Shown here: positions 23,622 through 31,053 of the stretch, in pieces | Numbering within the stretch: position 1 is the first letter of the stretch | How the letters are laid out: each line of letters starts with the position of its first letter | Assembly: GCA_002414205.1 (NCBI GenBank) | Contig: DHYQ01000058.1 | Location: forward strand, 14,800 to 45,852 | Direction of reading: 5' to 3' | DNA length: 31,053 nt | Origin: Gallionellaceae bacterium UBA5126 | Lineage (GTDB): Bacteria > Pseudomonadota > Gammaproteobacteria > Burkholderiales > Gallionellaceae | Notes under the pieces: generated by a model | The model's input: only the letters and a program-made list of their open reading frames with translations | Databases searched by the model: none | What the model was told of the DNA's origin: nothing | Made by a program: the position numbers and the translations under genes

Positions 23622-24959
23622 ATGAGTACGGTGATGCTGACGAGTGATGTGTTGTGGGGCTGGCGTCCAGCCGTGGTGTCGATGGGGGTGTTTGCCCTGA
23701 CTTATGGTTGTATCCTCACTGAAAAATTCAACCGTGCGGTGGTGGCCCTGCTGGGGGCGGGGCTGATGGTGATGATGGGCGTGCTGCATCAAACGGAGGC
23801 CTTTGCCGCACTCGACCTGAATACCATTGGCCTGCTGACCGGGATGATGGTGATTGTGTCCATCATGCAGGAAACCGGGGTGTTTCAGTACATGGCAATC
23901 TGGAGCGCCCAGCGGGTGCAGGCCGACCCTTGGGGGGTGATGCTGATGCAGGCGGTGATTACCGCGCTGTTCTCCGCCCTGCTGGATAACGTCACCACGG
24001 TGCTGCTGATTACGCCGATTGTGTTGCTGCTGGCTAGGGAATTGCAGCAGAATGCCACCCCCTATCTGTTGAGCATGATTTTTGCCTCCAATATCGGCGG
24101 GGCGGCGACGCTGATCGGCGATCCACCCAACATCATGATAGGCTCGGCGGCCCGGCTGGGCTTCAACGACTTTTTGTGGCACGTTGGCCCGGCCGCGCTG
24201 CTGGTGTTTGCGTTGCTGTTGCTGGTGCTGTACGGACTGTGGGGGCGCAAGCTGCATGCCAGTCCGGCGGCGCGGGCAACGGTGATGGCGATGGATGCAC
24301 GCGCCGCCATTTGCGATGTGCGGTTGCTGAAGCAATCCAGCGCGGTGCTGGGGCTGGTGATGCTGGGCTTTGCTCTGGCGGGCAGCCTGCATCTGGAGCC
24401 GGCCACCCTTGCCATGTTCGGCGCGGCGTTGCTGTTGTTGCTGCGCACCCACGGGCTGTCGTCCGAATCCCAGTCGCATTATGTGGATCGGGTGTTCGGC
24501 CAGGTGGAATGGGTGACGATTTTCTTTTTCATCGGTTTGTTCGTGGTGGTGGCCGGGGTGGAAAAGACCGGCTGGTTGTCCTTGCTGGCGCACGAAATCC
24601 TGGCGCTGACGGCGGGTGATCCGCTGGCCAGCACCATGGCGATTTTGTGGGTGTCAGCCATCGCCTCGGCGCTGGTGGACAACATCCCTTTCGTGGCCAC
24701 CATGATTCCGGTGGTGCAGGACATGTTGCCCAGTCTGGACGCGCAACAGGGGACGACCTTGTGGTGGGCCTTGTCGCTAGGGGCTTGTCTGGGCGGCAAC
24801 GGCAGTTTGATGGGTGCCTCGGCCAATCTGGTGGTGGCTGGATTTGCGGAACGCGCCGGGCAGCCGCTGCGCTTTGTGCCGTTTTTGTTGCTGGCGTTTC
24901 CGTTGATGCTGGCCAGCATCGCGGTCAGTGCCGGGTATCTATGGTGGCGGTATTTTTGA
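23622..24959 (+). CDS. ArsB/P-type (ion transporter superfamily) permease
   Basis: The 445-residue inner-membrane protein has about eleven hydrophobic segments in two inverted halves. Each half carries a re-entrant motif: FASNIGGAATLIGDPPNIMIGSAA (about 150-173) and GACLGGNGSLMGASANLVVAG (about 388-408). The pattern DNVTTVLLITP in the first half mirrors DNIPFVATMIP in the second. This is the P permease/citrate-transporter-like branch of the ArsB/NhaD superfamily. The substrate (an anion, arsenite or another ion) is not determined. A good ribosome-binding site (AAGGAGAG) precedes the start. Confidence 0.87.
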   Translation: MSTVMLTSDVLWGWRPAVVSMGVFALTYGCILTEKFNRAVVALLGAGLMVMMGVLHQTEAFAALDLNTIGLLTGMMVIVSIMQETGVFQYMAIWSAQRVQADPWGVMLMQAVITALFSALLDNVTTVLLITPIVLLLARELQQNATPYLLSMIFASNIGGAATLIGDPPNIMIGSAARLGFNDFLWHVGPAALLVFALLLLVLYGLWGRKLHASPAARATVMAMDARAAICDVRLLKQSSAVLGLVMLGFALAGSLHLEPATLAMFGAALLLLLRTHGLSSESQSHYVDRVFGQVEWVTIFFFIGLFVVVAGVEKTGWLSLLAHEILALTAGDPLASTMAILWVSAIASALVDNIPFVATMIPVVQDMLPSLDAQQGTTLWWALSLGACLGGNGSLMGASANLVVAGFAERAGQPLRFVPFLLLAFPLMLASIAVSAGYLWWRYF

Positions 24960-25007
24960 AACTCGTCGGGGCGCGATTCCCGGCGAACATTGTCGGGGTA
25001 AGAAAAG

Positions 25008-25436
25008 ATGTTTTTCAATCCATCGCGTGATGAAGCGCGGCTGTTTTTATTCGAGACCTGGCGCAAGAAACGCGCCGGGGAGTTGTTGACGCCGCTGGAA
25101 GATTTGGCGGCGCAGTTAATCGCCAAGCATCCCGAATACCATGCGGTGTTGCAGGACAAGGAGCGCTTCCTGGCGCGGGATTACCACCCGGCGCAGGGCG
25201 AGGCCAATCCGTTTTTGCATTTGATGATGCACCTGACCATCGAAGAGCAGATTTCGCTCGACCAGCCCCACGGGCTGCGGGCGCATTTCACGCGCTTGAG
25301 TGAGGCGTTCCAGTCGGAACACGATGCGCAGCATCGCATGATGGAATGTCTGGGGGAAATGATCTGGCAGGCGCAGCGGCAAAATACGCCGCCGGATGGG
25401 CAGGTTTATCTGGATTGTCTGGCCAAGGCGCGTTGA
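25008..25436 (+). CDS. DUF1841 family protein
   Basis: This 142-residue soluble helical protein has the DUF1841 signature FNPSRDEARLFLFETWRK at the N-terminus. The conserved core is HPEYHAVL, FLARDYHPAQGEANPFLHLMMHLTIEEQISLDQP. The His and Asp/Glu residues resemble a metal- or cofactor-binding helical bundle, but no activity is known. It follows the permease after 48 nt and converges on the N-ATPase operon end, 43 nt away. No terminator is visible in that gap. Confidence 0.92.
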   Translation: MFFNPSRDEARLFLFETWRKKRAGELLTPLEDLAAQLIAKHPEYHAVLQDKERFLARDYHPAQGEANPFLHLMMHLTIEEQISLDQPHGLRAHFTRLSEAFQSEHDAQHRMMECLGEMIWQAQRQNTPPDGQVYLDCLAKAR

Positions 25437-25479
25437 GCCTGGCGTTGGGGCGTCCTGAAAATGCCGCGCAACGCAGCCA

Positions 25480-26373
25480 TCAAGCGGTACCGTCGGTTTT
25501 GCGAGGTTCTTTCTTGAACAGCAAATCGTAGCCCGCCACCACGTCAAACAATTCTGCGTCGATGTTGTTTTGGCGCAGGCGGTGAAATTCCTGTCTCAAC
25601 TCATCCAGCATTTCGTTGATGTTTTTTTCTGCCCGCTGCATGGCGGCCAGGCGGCTGGCGTTTTCGCTGGCCAGCGATTCGGTGCAGGCGCGAAACAGAC
25701 TGATAAACAGATGTTCATTCAGCATGGCACGCAGGGTGTCGGGGCCGCAATGCAGCACTTCCGCCAGATGCTTGCTTGGCCAGGGCAGGGACTGCACTTG
25801 GTTTTTCCAGGCCGTGTCCAGTGGCAGCAGGCGTTGCCCCGTGGCTTGATATTGTGTGCCGCCCTGTGGACGATTGTGAAATACCTGCACACTGCTGAGT
25901 TGCGCCATGTGAGGTTCCAGTGCCGTCAGCAAGTCGGTGACCAGTGCGCCGATGCCTTGCAGGGAGTTGGGGACATTGAACACTTGCGCTGCGGGCAGGC
26001 CAGCGGCGGCCAATTGATCGGCCACCCGTTCGCCGACGCACCACAGGCGCAGTGACCTGTGCTGCGTTGGCAATTGGCTGAGGGCAAACGCAGTCAAGCT
26101 ATCGTTGAACTGCCCCACCAGTCCTTGATCGGAGCCAAACAAAATGGCCGCCGTTTGGCCATGTGCGGGGGCGTCGGCGGCGTTGAACGGGTGTTGGCGA
26201 AAACAGGCGGATAGGCCCAGTTGCACCGTGCGGTTGTAGTTTTCCAGTGCCTGTACGGCTTGCTCGTATTGGGTAATGCTGGCGGCGGCCAAGGCTTTCA
26301 TGGTGCGCACCACGGCCTCCAGATCGCTGGCTCCGTCGATTTTGCGCCGCAAGGCTTCCGGGGAATCACTCAT
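25480..26373 (-). CDS. atpG: N-type F-ATPase subunit gamma
   Basis: In this 297-residue central rotor stalk, the N-terminal helix has [25 protein letters not shown], the usual gamma start (compare KxKIxSVxxTxKITKAM) in its N-ATPase variant. The C-terminal helix has [51 protein letters not shown], matching gamma C-termini. The middle Rossmann-like domain is poorly conserved. It is the last gene of the operon, its start overlapping the atpA end by 8 nt, as in atpDCQRBEFAG operons. Confidence 0.93.
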   Translation of the reverse strand: MSDSPEALRRKIDGASDLEAVVRTMKALAAASITQYEQAVQALENYNRTVQLGLSACFRQHPFNAADAPAHGQTAAILFGSDQGLVGQFNDSLTAFALSQLPTQHRSLRLWCVGERVADQLAAAGLPAAQVFNVPNSLQGIGALVTDLLTALEPHMAQLSSVQVFHNRPQGGTQYQATGQRLLPLDTAWKNQVQSLPWPSKHLAEVLHCGPDTLRAMLNEHLFISLFRACTESLASENASRLAAMQRAEKNINEMLDELRQEFHRLRQNNIDAELFDVVAGYDLLFKKEPRKTDGTA

Positions 26374-27853
26374 GCGGCAGGTCTGCCAAGGCGTGGCGGG
26401 CGAGTTGCAGCAAGGCCTGTCGATCTTCTTCAGCCAGTTTGCGGGCGCTGATAAAGCGTTGCCGCATGTCGGCTGGCAGTTGCTGGCTTTGGGTGCGCAC
26501 GGCTTGTTCGGCAGTGCGTATGCGGTTCAGGGGAAGGTCGTCGAACAGCCCTTCGGTCAGGGCCAGCAACACCATGATTTGCGCCTCGATGGGTAACGGG
26601 TCGAATTCCGGCTGTTTCAGACAGGCGCGGATGCGTAGGCCGTGGTCGATAATGCGCCGGGTGTGTTCGTCCAGCCGGGTGCCGAAGCGGGCAAAGGTTT
26701 CCAGTTCCTCGAATTGTGCATACGCCAGTTTCAGGCTGCCTGCCACGGCGCGATAGGCGGCGTACTGTGCTTTGCCGCCGACGCGAGACACCGATTTGCC
26801 GACATCCACGGCGGGCAGGATGCCCAGCTCGAACAAGCGTGGCGACAGGTAGAGCTGGCCGTCGGTAATGGAAATCAAATTGGTCGGAATGTAGGCCGAC
26901 ATGTTTTGCGCTTCGGTTTCGATGATGGGCAGCGCGGTCAAGGAGCCGCCGCCTAAATCGGCGTGCAAATGGGTGGCGCGTTCCAGCAGGCGCGAGTGGA
27001 TGTAGAAAATGTCGCCGGGATAGGCTTCGCGCCCCGGCGGGCGGCGCAGCAGCAGCGACAGTTCGCGGTAGGCGCGAGCGTGGTGGGTCAGGTCGTCATA
27101 CACGATCAGCACGTCGCGGCCCTGCTCCATGAAATGTTCGGCAATGCTGGTGGCGGCATAGGGGGCGATGTAGGCCAGGCCGGGTGGGTCGCTGCCTTCT
27201 GTCACCACCACCACGCTGTAGGCCAATGCGCCTTTTGCCCGTAAATCGGCCACCACCCGCGCCACGCCGGAGGCACGCTGGCCGATGGCGCAGTAGATGC
27301 ACAGCACATTGTGTTCGCGTTGGTTGAGGATGGTGTCCAGTGCCAGCGCGGTTTTGCCGGTTTGGCGGTCGCCCAGAATCAATTCGCGCTGGCCGCGCCC
27401 GATGGGAATCAAGGCGTCGATGACTTTGATGCCGGTTTGTAGCGGCACCGTCACCGGGGCGCGTTCCATGATGCCGCGCGCCGGGCGCTCGATGGGCAGG
27501 CGCTGGCTGAATACCAGATCCCCCAAGTCATCCAGTGGGTTACCCAGCGGGTCGATAACGCGGCCAATCAAACCGTCACCGACGGGTACATCCATGACCC
27601 GCCCGGTGCGGGTCACGTCATCGCCAGCACGTAGTTGCCAGCTATCGCCCAGCAATACCACGCCGATTTCTTCTTCGTCCACATTGAAGGCGATGCCGTG
27701 CAGGCCGTGCGGAAATTCCAGTAATTCCTCAAAACCGACGCCGGGCAAGCCGCTGACTTTGGCAATCCCGGCAGAAACGCTGGTGACGATACCGGTTTCT
27801 TGCAAGCAAGGGCGGGTGTCGTAGGCTTGGTTGGCAAAGTCCGGCAGGTTCAC
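26366..27853 (-). CDS. atpA: N-type F-ATPase subunit alpha
   Basis: In this 495-residue non-catalytic nucleotide-binding F1 subunit, the Walker A motif is GDRQTGKT (161-168). [42 protein letters not shown] and [16 protein letters not shown] (arginine finger) are intact. The start codon is GTG at 27853, overlapping the atpF stop as GTGA. The protein should alternate with beta subunits in the F1 hexamer, but no beta gene exists in this operon. Confidence 0.96.
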   Translation of the reverse strand: MNLPDFANQAYDTRPCLQETGIVTSVSAGIAKVSGLPGVGFEELLEFPHGLHGIAFNVDEEEIGVVLLGDSWQLRAGDDVTRTGRVMDVPVGDGLIGRVIDPLGNPLDDLGDLVFSQRLPIERPARGIMERAPVTVPLQTGIKVIDALIPIGRGQRELILGDRQTGKTALALDTILNQREHNVLCIYCAIGQRASGVARVVADLRAKGALAYSVVVVTEGSDPPGLAYIAPYAATSIAEHFMEQGRDVLIVYDDLTHHARAYRELSLLLRRPPGREAYPGDIFYIHSRLLERATHLHADLGGGSLTALPIIETEAQNMSAYIPTNLISITDGQLYLSPRLFELGILPAVDVGKSVSRVGGKAQYAAYRAVAGSLKLAYAQFEELETFARFGTRLDEHTRRIIDHGLRIRACLKQPEFDPLPIEAQIMVLLALTEGLFDDLPLNRIRTAEQAVRTQSQQLPADMRQRFISARKLAEEDRQALLQLARHALADLPHE

Positions 27854-28575
27854 GTGGCATCCTCAAAAGGTTTGATGCGTTGCAACAGATAATCGTTGGC
27901 GTTCCACGGCAATTTGTAGCCGGGGATGTGTAATTCCAGTCCGCTTAGGCAGCCGGGTTCCAGATGGAAGCTCAGTTGTGGGCAAAAGGCTTGCAGCCCA
28001 TTGCGCAGCGTATCCTGGGTGGCGGCGCTGAGTGGGCGTGCGCTGTGGACGGCAATTTCCCCGGCTTGTGCCAGTTGTGTCCGGGCGTCGGCGGGTAATT
28101 CCGGCAGGCGGCGTAACAGTTGGGCTGCCATGCGCTCGTCCAGATGGTCGTCGGCCAAGTCGCGTATCAGTTGCTCGCCGAGCAAAAAGACCTGCTGCCG
28201 CACATGCTGCTGCACGTCGTTTTCACGCTGCGCCAGGGTTTGTTGCCACTGTGCCTGGCAGCGGTCGCGTAACTGTTCGGCCTGCTCGCGGGCCTGCTCC
28301 AGCAGTTGTTGCCGCTCCAGTTCGGCAGCTTCCCGGGTGGCTTGCAGTGCGCTGGCGCGTTCGTGGGCGATTTGTTGTTGCTGCGCCGTCAGGCTGGCCT
28401 GTTGCGCGGTCACGCTGGCAAGTTGGTCGGCGGCGGCGGCCAGTTGCGCGGCGATGTGTTGCTCGCGCTGATCCACGGCATCCAGAATACGCTGGTAGAG
28501 AAAGCGCTTCAGCAGCCAGATCAGCAGCAGAAAATTGACCGTTTGGGCGGCGACGGTAAACCAGTCGATCAGCAT
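27850..28575 (-). CDS. atpF: N-type F-ATPase subunit b, with delta-like C-terminus
   Basis: In the 241-residue stator subunit, the membrane helix is at about 5-27 ([19 protein letters not shown]), then a long charged coiled coil (about 35-150) rich in Gln/Ala/Glu. The last 60 residues (through [23 protein letters not shown]) look like the C-terminal part of subunit delta, which ends in a comparable LIGG-type strand. N-ATPase operons have no separate delta gene, so this extension probably replaces it. The start lies 1 nt after the atpE stop. The delta resemblance is my reading, not a computed match. Confidence 0.92.
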   Translation of the reverse strand: MLIDWFTVAAQTVNFLLLIWLLKRFLYQRILDAVDQREQHIAAQLAAAADQLASVTAQQASLTAQQQQIAHERASALQATREAAELERQQLLEQAREQAEQLRDRCQAQWQQTLAQRENDVQQHVRQQVFLLGEQLIRDLADDHLDERMAAQLLRRLPELPADARTQLAQAGEIAVHSARPLSAATQDTLRNGLQAFCPQLSFHLEPGCLSGLELHIPGYKLPWNANDYLLQRIKPFEDAT

Positions 28576-28576
28576 G

Positions 28577-28852
28577 CTATTTCACCGTGGCGATGACGTG
28601 ATTCCAGAACGGGTTGGCGAAAATCAGAATCAGCGACACCACAAAACAGTAAATGGCGGTGGATTCGATCATGGCCAAACCGACAAACAAGGTGCGGGTG
28701 ATGGTTTCCGACGCGTCTGGTTGTTGTGCCAGCGAGCTCAGCGCGGTGGCCACCGCGCGGCCTTCGCCCAGTGCCGGGCCAATGACGCCGATGCTGATGG
28801 TCAGGCCTGCGGTGACGATGGAGGCAAGGGCGATGAGGGTGGTGCTGTCCAT
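28577..28852 (-). CDS. atpE: N-type F-ATPase rotor-ring subunit c
   Basis: The 91-residue two-helix hairpin is counted from the ATG at 28852, which has an AAGGA ribosome-binding site; a longer upstream frame is not used. Helix 1 contains GPALGEGRA with E30; the loop is AQQPD (42-46); helix 2 contains MIESTAIYCF with the ion-binding E63, S64, T65 and Y68. The EST..Y set is that of Na+-binding c subunits such as Ilyobacter, and E30 replaces the Gln found there. Carboxylates in both helices are typical of N-ATPase rings, for which Na+ has been proposed but H+ binding has also been reported. The coupling ion is therefore uncertain. Confidence 0.95.
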   Translation of the reverse strand: MDSTTLIALASIVTAGLTISIGVIGPALGEGRAVATALSSLAQQPDASETITRTLFVGLAMIESTAIYCFVVSLILIFANPFWNHVIATVK

Positions 28853-28866
28853 GAGGATTCCTTTCG

Positions 28867-29553
28867 TTATTCGGACGCGGGGTCGTCGGTATGGAGTTGC
28901 AGGGCGGCAGCGATATACACCGCCGCCAGAACGGTGAAAATGTAGGCTTGTACCATGCCGGTCAGCAGGCCCAGGGCTTTCATGACCATGGGGAAAATGA
29001 ACGGGGTGATGGTGAGCAGGATGGAAATGATCATGGCGTCGCTCATCATGTTGCCGAACAGCCGCACCGCCAGCGCCAGGGTGCGTGACAATTCGCCGAT
29101 GATATTGAACGGCAGCATGATGGGCGTCGGTTCGAGATAGGTTTTCAGGTAGCCTTTCCAGCCCTGGTCGGCGACCCCATACAGCGGGATGGCGATAAAG
29201 ACGCACAAGGCCAATGCCAGGGTGGTGGAGAGTGAAGCGGTGGGGGGCTCGAAATGCGGGATGACGGAAAGCAGATTGGCGCTGGCGATAAACAGGAACA
29301 GCGTGCCCAGAAACGCTAAATAAGGACGTGGACGCGACAGACCGACATCGGCAATCTGTTTCAGCAGGGTCAGCACGACGACTTCCAGCAGATTTTGCCA
29401 GCGGGAGCGTTGTGGGGTGTGGGACAGGTTGCGGGTGATCCATCCAGCGCCCAATGTCAGGATGGCCATCAGGCCCCAGGTATACACAATGGTGGCATTC
29501 AGCTTGAGCCAGCCGTATTGCCAGTAGAGGATGTCGTCAGGGCTGAGTGTCAT
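28867..29553 (-). CDS. atpB: N-type F-ATPase subunit a
   Basis: In this 228-residue Fo channel subunit, the essential arginine is R164 in LALAVRLFGNMMSD, equivalent to Arg210 of E. coli. IPHFEPPTASLSTTLALAL and the terminal QAYIFTVLAAVYIAAAL helix are also characteristic. About five to six membrane segments are visible, and the N-terminus is shorter than in housekeeping a subunits, as expected for this type. Its start overlaps the atpR end by 17 nt; GGAG lies 10-11 nt upstream. Confidence 0.95.
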   Translation of the reverse strand: MTLSPDDILYWQYGWLKLNATIVYTWGLMAILTLGAGWITRNLSHTPQRSRWQNLLEVVVLTLLKQIADVGLSRPRPYLAFLGTLFLFIASANLLSVIPHFEPPTASLSTTLALALCVFIAIPLYGVADQGWKGYLKTYLEPTPIMLPFNIIGELSRTLALAVRLFGNMMSDAMIISILLTITPFIFPMVMKALGLLTGMVQAYIFTVLAAVYIAAALQLHTDDPASE

Positions 29554-29815
29554 GTGCGATGGCTCCGTAGGAGGTGAAATGGCGGCTGGTCAACCAGCGC
29601 ATCAGGACGAAGGCGGTGACGGCAGACAGCCAACGTTGCCAGTCGTTGCCGCACAAAAGATACAGCCCGACGGTGGTGACGCTGCTGCGCAATAGCAGGC
29701 TGAGCAGAAACCACCGGGCCGGATGTGGGGAGGGCAGGGCGCGGCGAATCGTCCACCAGAGTCCGATGAAGAACAGCCCGCCGAGTAGCAGCCCGCCCAC
29801 AAATGCGGCGATCAT
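29537..29815 (-). CDS. atpR: N-ATPase accessory membrane protein AtpR
   Basis: The 92-residue protein has three hydrophobic segments (about 2-24, 35-55, 61-75). LLLGGLFFIGLWWTIRR at the start and the position between atpQ and atpB match AtpR, found only in N-ATPase operons. It has been proposed to assist c-ring assembly. The start overlaps the atpQ stop as ATGA. Confidence 0.88.
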   Translation of the reverse strand: MIAAFVGGLLLGGLFFIGLWWTIRRALPSPHPARWFLLSLLLRSSVTTVGLYLLCGNDWQRWLSAVTAFVLMRWLTSRHFTSYGAIAHDTQP

Positions 29816-30138
29816 TGGCGCTCCCGGGCGTGGATTTTGCGTTTTTCAACGCCCACCCAGTACCAGGCTTGCCAGCAGCCCAGGCACAGCCCCAGCACTA
29901 GCAGACTCAAGGTCCAAGAGTGGTTGATGGGGTGATGCTTGTCCAGCCAGAGGCCGAGCATGGTGCCCAGCAGGGTGGGGACGACTACTGCCCAGCCGAT
30001 CAGGCCGAATAGACCGAAACCCTGCCAGATGGTCTGGTTGGTTTTGCGTTGTGCCTTCAGCTTTCGAGATTCCTGTTGGCTTATTTGCTGGATGACATGC
30101 GCCGGATGGTGGCGTTTTGGGGGGCGGAAGTCAGTCAT
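29812..30138 (-). CDS. atpQ: N-ATPase accessory membrane protein AtpQ (AtpI-like)
   Basis: The 108-residue protein is counted from the ATG at 30138, which overlaps the end of atpC by 8 nt. A basic N-terminal third (PPKRHHP, ESRKLKAQRK) precedes two membrane helices (about 47-67 and 77-96: LFGLIGWAVVVPTLLGTMLGLWLDKHH and WTLSLLVLGLCLGCWQAWYWV). The GWxxxxPxLxGxxxGxWLD pattern is that of AtpI/AtpQ proteins. The longer reading frame upstream is only an overlap with atpC. Confidence 0.9.
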   Translation of the reverse strand: MTDFRPPKRHHPAHVIQQISQQESRKLKAQRKTNQTIWQGFGLFGLIGWAVVVPTLLGTMLGLWLDKHHPINHSWTLSLLVLGLCLGCWQAWYWVGVEKRKIHARERQ

Positions 30139-30520
30139 GTTGCAAGCGGGCAAAGCGTCGCACAAAACCTTGTTCCAGCTTGCCGAGCGTGGTGCGCAAT
30201 TGCCGCTCTGTTTCATCCATGCTGGCAAATTCACGACTGACCGCCGCGCGCAACTCACCCAGCGGGAGATTGGCAATGGCGTGGTGTACTGCAATGTCAA
30301 CATTCGGCCCGTGCTTGACCAGCAAGCCATCGTCGGTGGCGATGTAATGTGTTTCACCCGCCGCATCTTCCCAGACGAGTATGCCGGCAGTCAGCACCGC
30401 GACACAATCAAGGCGGCGCGGCAAGATGCCGAAAGAGCCGTTGGCGGTCTGGGCCACGATACGCCTGACATCGACGTGACGGGCAAATACCCGAAAAGGC
30501 AGTGAGAGAGTGACAACCAT
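30131..30520 (-). CDS. atpC: N-type F-ATPase subunit epsilon
   Basis: The protein has 129 residues from the ATG at 30520, which aligns with epsilon N-termini (MVVTLSLPFRVF). The beta-sandwich contains ANGSFGILPRRLDCVAVLTAGILVWED, the usual GxxGILPxHxD block with R in place of the last H, and LLVKHGPNVDIAVHHAI. The C-terminal helices end VRRFARLQ. In known N-ATPase operons this gene is second, after atpD (beta). Here it is first, and the 5' flank to the tRNA-Tyr promoter (about 150-190 nt) encodes no beta subunit. An in-frame extension up to 30670 shows no family sequence. Confidence 0.92.
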   Translation of the reverse strand: MVVTLSLPFRVFARHVDVRRIVAQTANGSFGILPRRLDCVAVLTAGILVWEDAAGETHYIATDDGLLVKHGPNVDIAVHHAIANLPLGELRAAVSREFASMDETERQLRTTLGKLEQGFVRRFARLQHD

Positions 30521-30663
30521 GTTGTACGTTTCCGGTAAAAGGGAAGCATAATTCCATGCCAACGATAGCAGATTTTCTTTGCGATGTGTGTCACTCGTCG
30601 GTTGCGTTTGAGTAAGTGGCGCACGAGCAAACGGTGCGGTAATAAAAATGTTTAAGAAACTAT
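30521..30663 (-). promoter_or_regulatory. presumed N-ATPase promoter region, divergent from the tRNA-Tyr promoter
   Basis: The only space for an N-ATPase promoter is this segment. I see only weak hexamers on the minus strand (TATGCT about 30 nt before the atpC start, without a fair -35) and a GG/GC pair resembling sigma-54 sites but with wrong spacing. GGAA about 10 nt before the ATG may serve as ribosome-binding site. The upstream part is AT-rich and may act as an UP element for the opposite promoter. Confidence 0.3.
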
Positions 30664-30692
30664 TTGACACTGGTTAATTGAGCTGGAATAAT
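30664..30692 (+). promoter_or_regulatory. strong sigma-70 promoter of the tRNA-tuf operon
   Basis: TTGACA (30664-30669), a 17-bp spacer and AATAAT (30687-30692) give a near-consensus promoter with a start near 30699, 8 nt before tRNA-Tyr. AT-rich DNA upstream (30631-30663) may add an UP element. It should drive tRNA-Tyr, tRNA-Gly, tRNA-Thr and probably tuf. Confidence 0.85.
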
Positions 30693-30706
30693 AGCCAGAT
30701 AATTTT

Positions 30707-30792
30707 GGAGGGGTGGCCGAGTGGTTAAAGGCAGCAGACTGTAAATCTGCCCTCTTATGAGTACGATGGTTCGAATCCGTCCCCCTCCACCA
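30707..30792 (+). tRNA. tRNA-Tyr (anticodon GTA)
   Basis: This is a class II tRNA with a long variable arm. The acceptor stem GGAGGGG pairs with CCCCTCC; the anticodon stem GCAGA/TCTGC encloses CTGTAAA with GTA at 30741-30743; the T arm contains GGTTCGAATCC. CCA is encoded (30790-30792). Confidence 0.97.
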
Positions 30793-30830
30793 AAATTCAT
30801 AGTCTGGTGAATCTGTTTCGGTATCGACTC

Positions 30831-30904
30831 GCGGGTGTAGCTCAATGGTAGAGCAGAAGCCTTCCAAGCTTACGACGAGGGTTCGATTCCCTTCACTCGC
30901 TCCA
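30831..30904 (+). tRNA. tRNA-Gly (anticodon TCC)
   Basis: The acceptor stem GCGGGTG pairs with CACTCGC (one G.T pair). The anticodon loop CTTCCAA contains TCC, and the T loop has GGTTCGATTCC. Discriminator T and encoded CCA (30902-30904) follow. It lies 38 nt after tRNA-Tyr. Confidence 0.97.
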
Positions 30905-30911
30905 GTTTTAT

Positions 30912-30986
<75 letters not shown>

Positions 30987-31021
30987 CGTATTTTTAATGT
31001 TTGCATTGATGGGGAAAAGTC

Positions 31022-31053
31022 ATGGCAAAAAGTAAATTTGAACGTACAAAGCC
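31022..31053 (+). CDS. tuf: elongation factor Tu, N-terminus only (partial)
   Basis: The ATG at 31022 opens MAKSKFERTKP, the start of proteobacterial EF-Tu, cut by the window end after ten full codons. GGGGAAAA upstream can serve as ribosome-binding site. The tRNA-Tyr-Gly-Thr-tuf order supports the call and suggests cotranscription and processing out of one precursor. Confidence 0.93.
   Translation, partial: MAKSKFERTK

Noticed and set aside
23622..24959. Permease as an NhaD Na+/H+ antiporter forming a sodium module with the N-ATPase
   Set aside because: The re-entrant motif is GGAATLIGDPPN, the ArsB/P-permease form, not the NhaD type; sodium transport is not supported by sequence.
30544..30562. 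Sigma-54-like element before atpC on the minus strand (TTGGCATG...ATGCTT)
   Set aside because: The GG and GC dinucleotides are separated by 11 bases rather than the required 10.
30521..30670. In-frame upstream extension of atpC containing LPETYNMV, reminiscent of the beta-subunit C-terminus (LPEQAFYMV)
   Set aside because: The similarity is seven or eight residues with a two-residue gap, nothing else in the extension resembles beta, and the ATG at 30520 matches known epsilon N-termini. Treated as coincidence, not a proven atpD remnant.

Overview
The window looks like a chromosomal segment of a betaproteobacterium, most likely of the Nitrosomonadales/Gallionellales type. The basis is the block def-fmt-rsmB-DUF4390-ntrYX divergent from LysM-dprA-smg-topA, the presence of DUF1841 and smg, and the tRNA-Tyr/Gly/Thr-tuf cluster. 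The family-level placement is inference. The DNA is moderately GC-rich, genes are tightly packed, and I see no insertion sequence, prophage or CRISPR array.

Layout. (1) 1-7061, minus strand: a probable single operon running def, fmt, rsmB, a DUF4390 secreted protein, an NtrY-like sensor kinase, a short NtrX-like regulator without an AAA+ domain, a secreted phosphoesterase, and the 5' end of a RegB/PrrB-like redox sensor kinase that leaves the window. A 17-bp inverted repeat matching the RegA/PrrA/RoxR binding consensus lies just upstream of the RegB-like gene. (2) 7156-12420, plus strand: LysM protein, dprA, smg and topA, closed by a hairpin terminator. (3) 12443-18416: a pirin gene (minus) divergent from a 1679-residue CheB-CheR-coiled coil-4xPAS-GGDEF-EAL protein. 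(4) 18435-20166, minus: mpl and a DUF486 membrane protein. (5) 20167-25436, plus: a 31-residue single-pass membrane microprotein with its own leader and a strong terminator, then lnt, a DUF389 membrane protein, an ArsB/P-type permease and DUF1841. (6) 25480-30520, minus: an N-type (alternate, Na+-type) F-ATPase operon, atpC-Q-R-B-E-F-A-G. The atpD (beta) gene that normally opens this operon is absent. (7) 30664-31053, plus: a strong sigma-70 promoter, tRNA-Tyr, tRNA-Gly, tRNA-Thr and the start of tuf.

How the genes work together: the first two blocks are housekeeping (N-formyl-Met handling, rRNA methylation, DNA uptake/recombination, topology) with two envelope/redox two-component systems attached. 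The central region adds signalling (c-di-GMP and methylation chemistry in one polypeptide), murein recycling and lipoprotein maturation. The N-ATPase operon keeps every Fo and F1 gene expected for this type except beta, and its c subunit carries carboxylates in both helices together with an EST..Y motif. Catalytic beta must therefore come from another locus or from the housekeeping F-ATPase, or the complex has lost catalysis. This is the most unusual feature of the window. Next in interest are the unclassified microprotein at 20422-20517, and the RegA-type site linked to a RegB-like kinase and an AAA-less NtrX.
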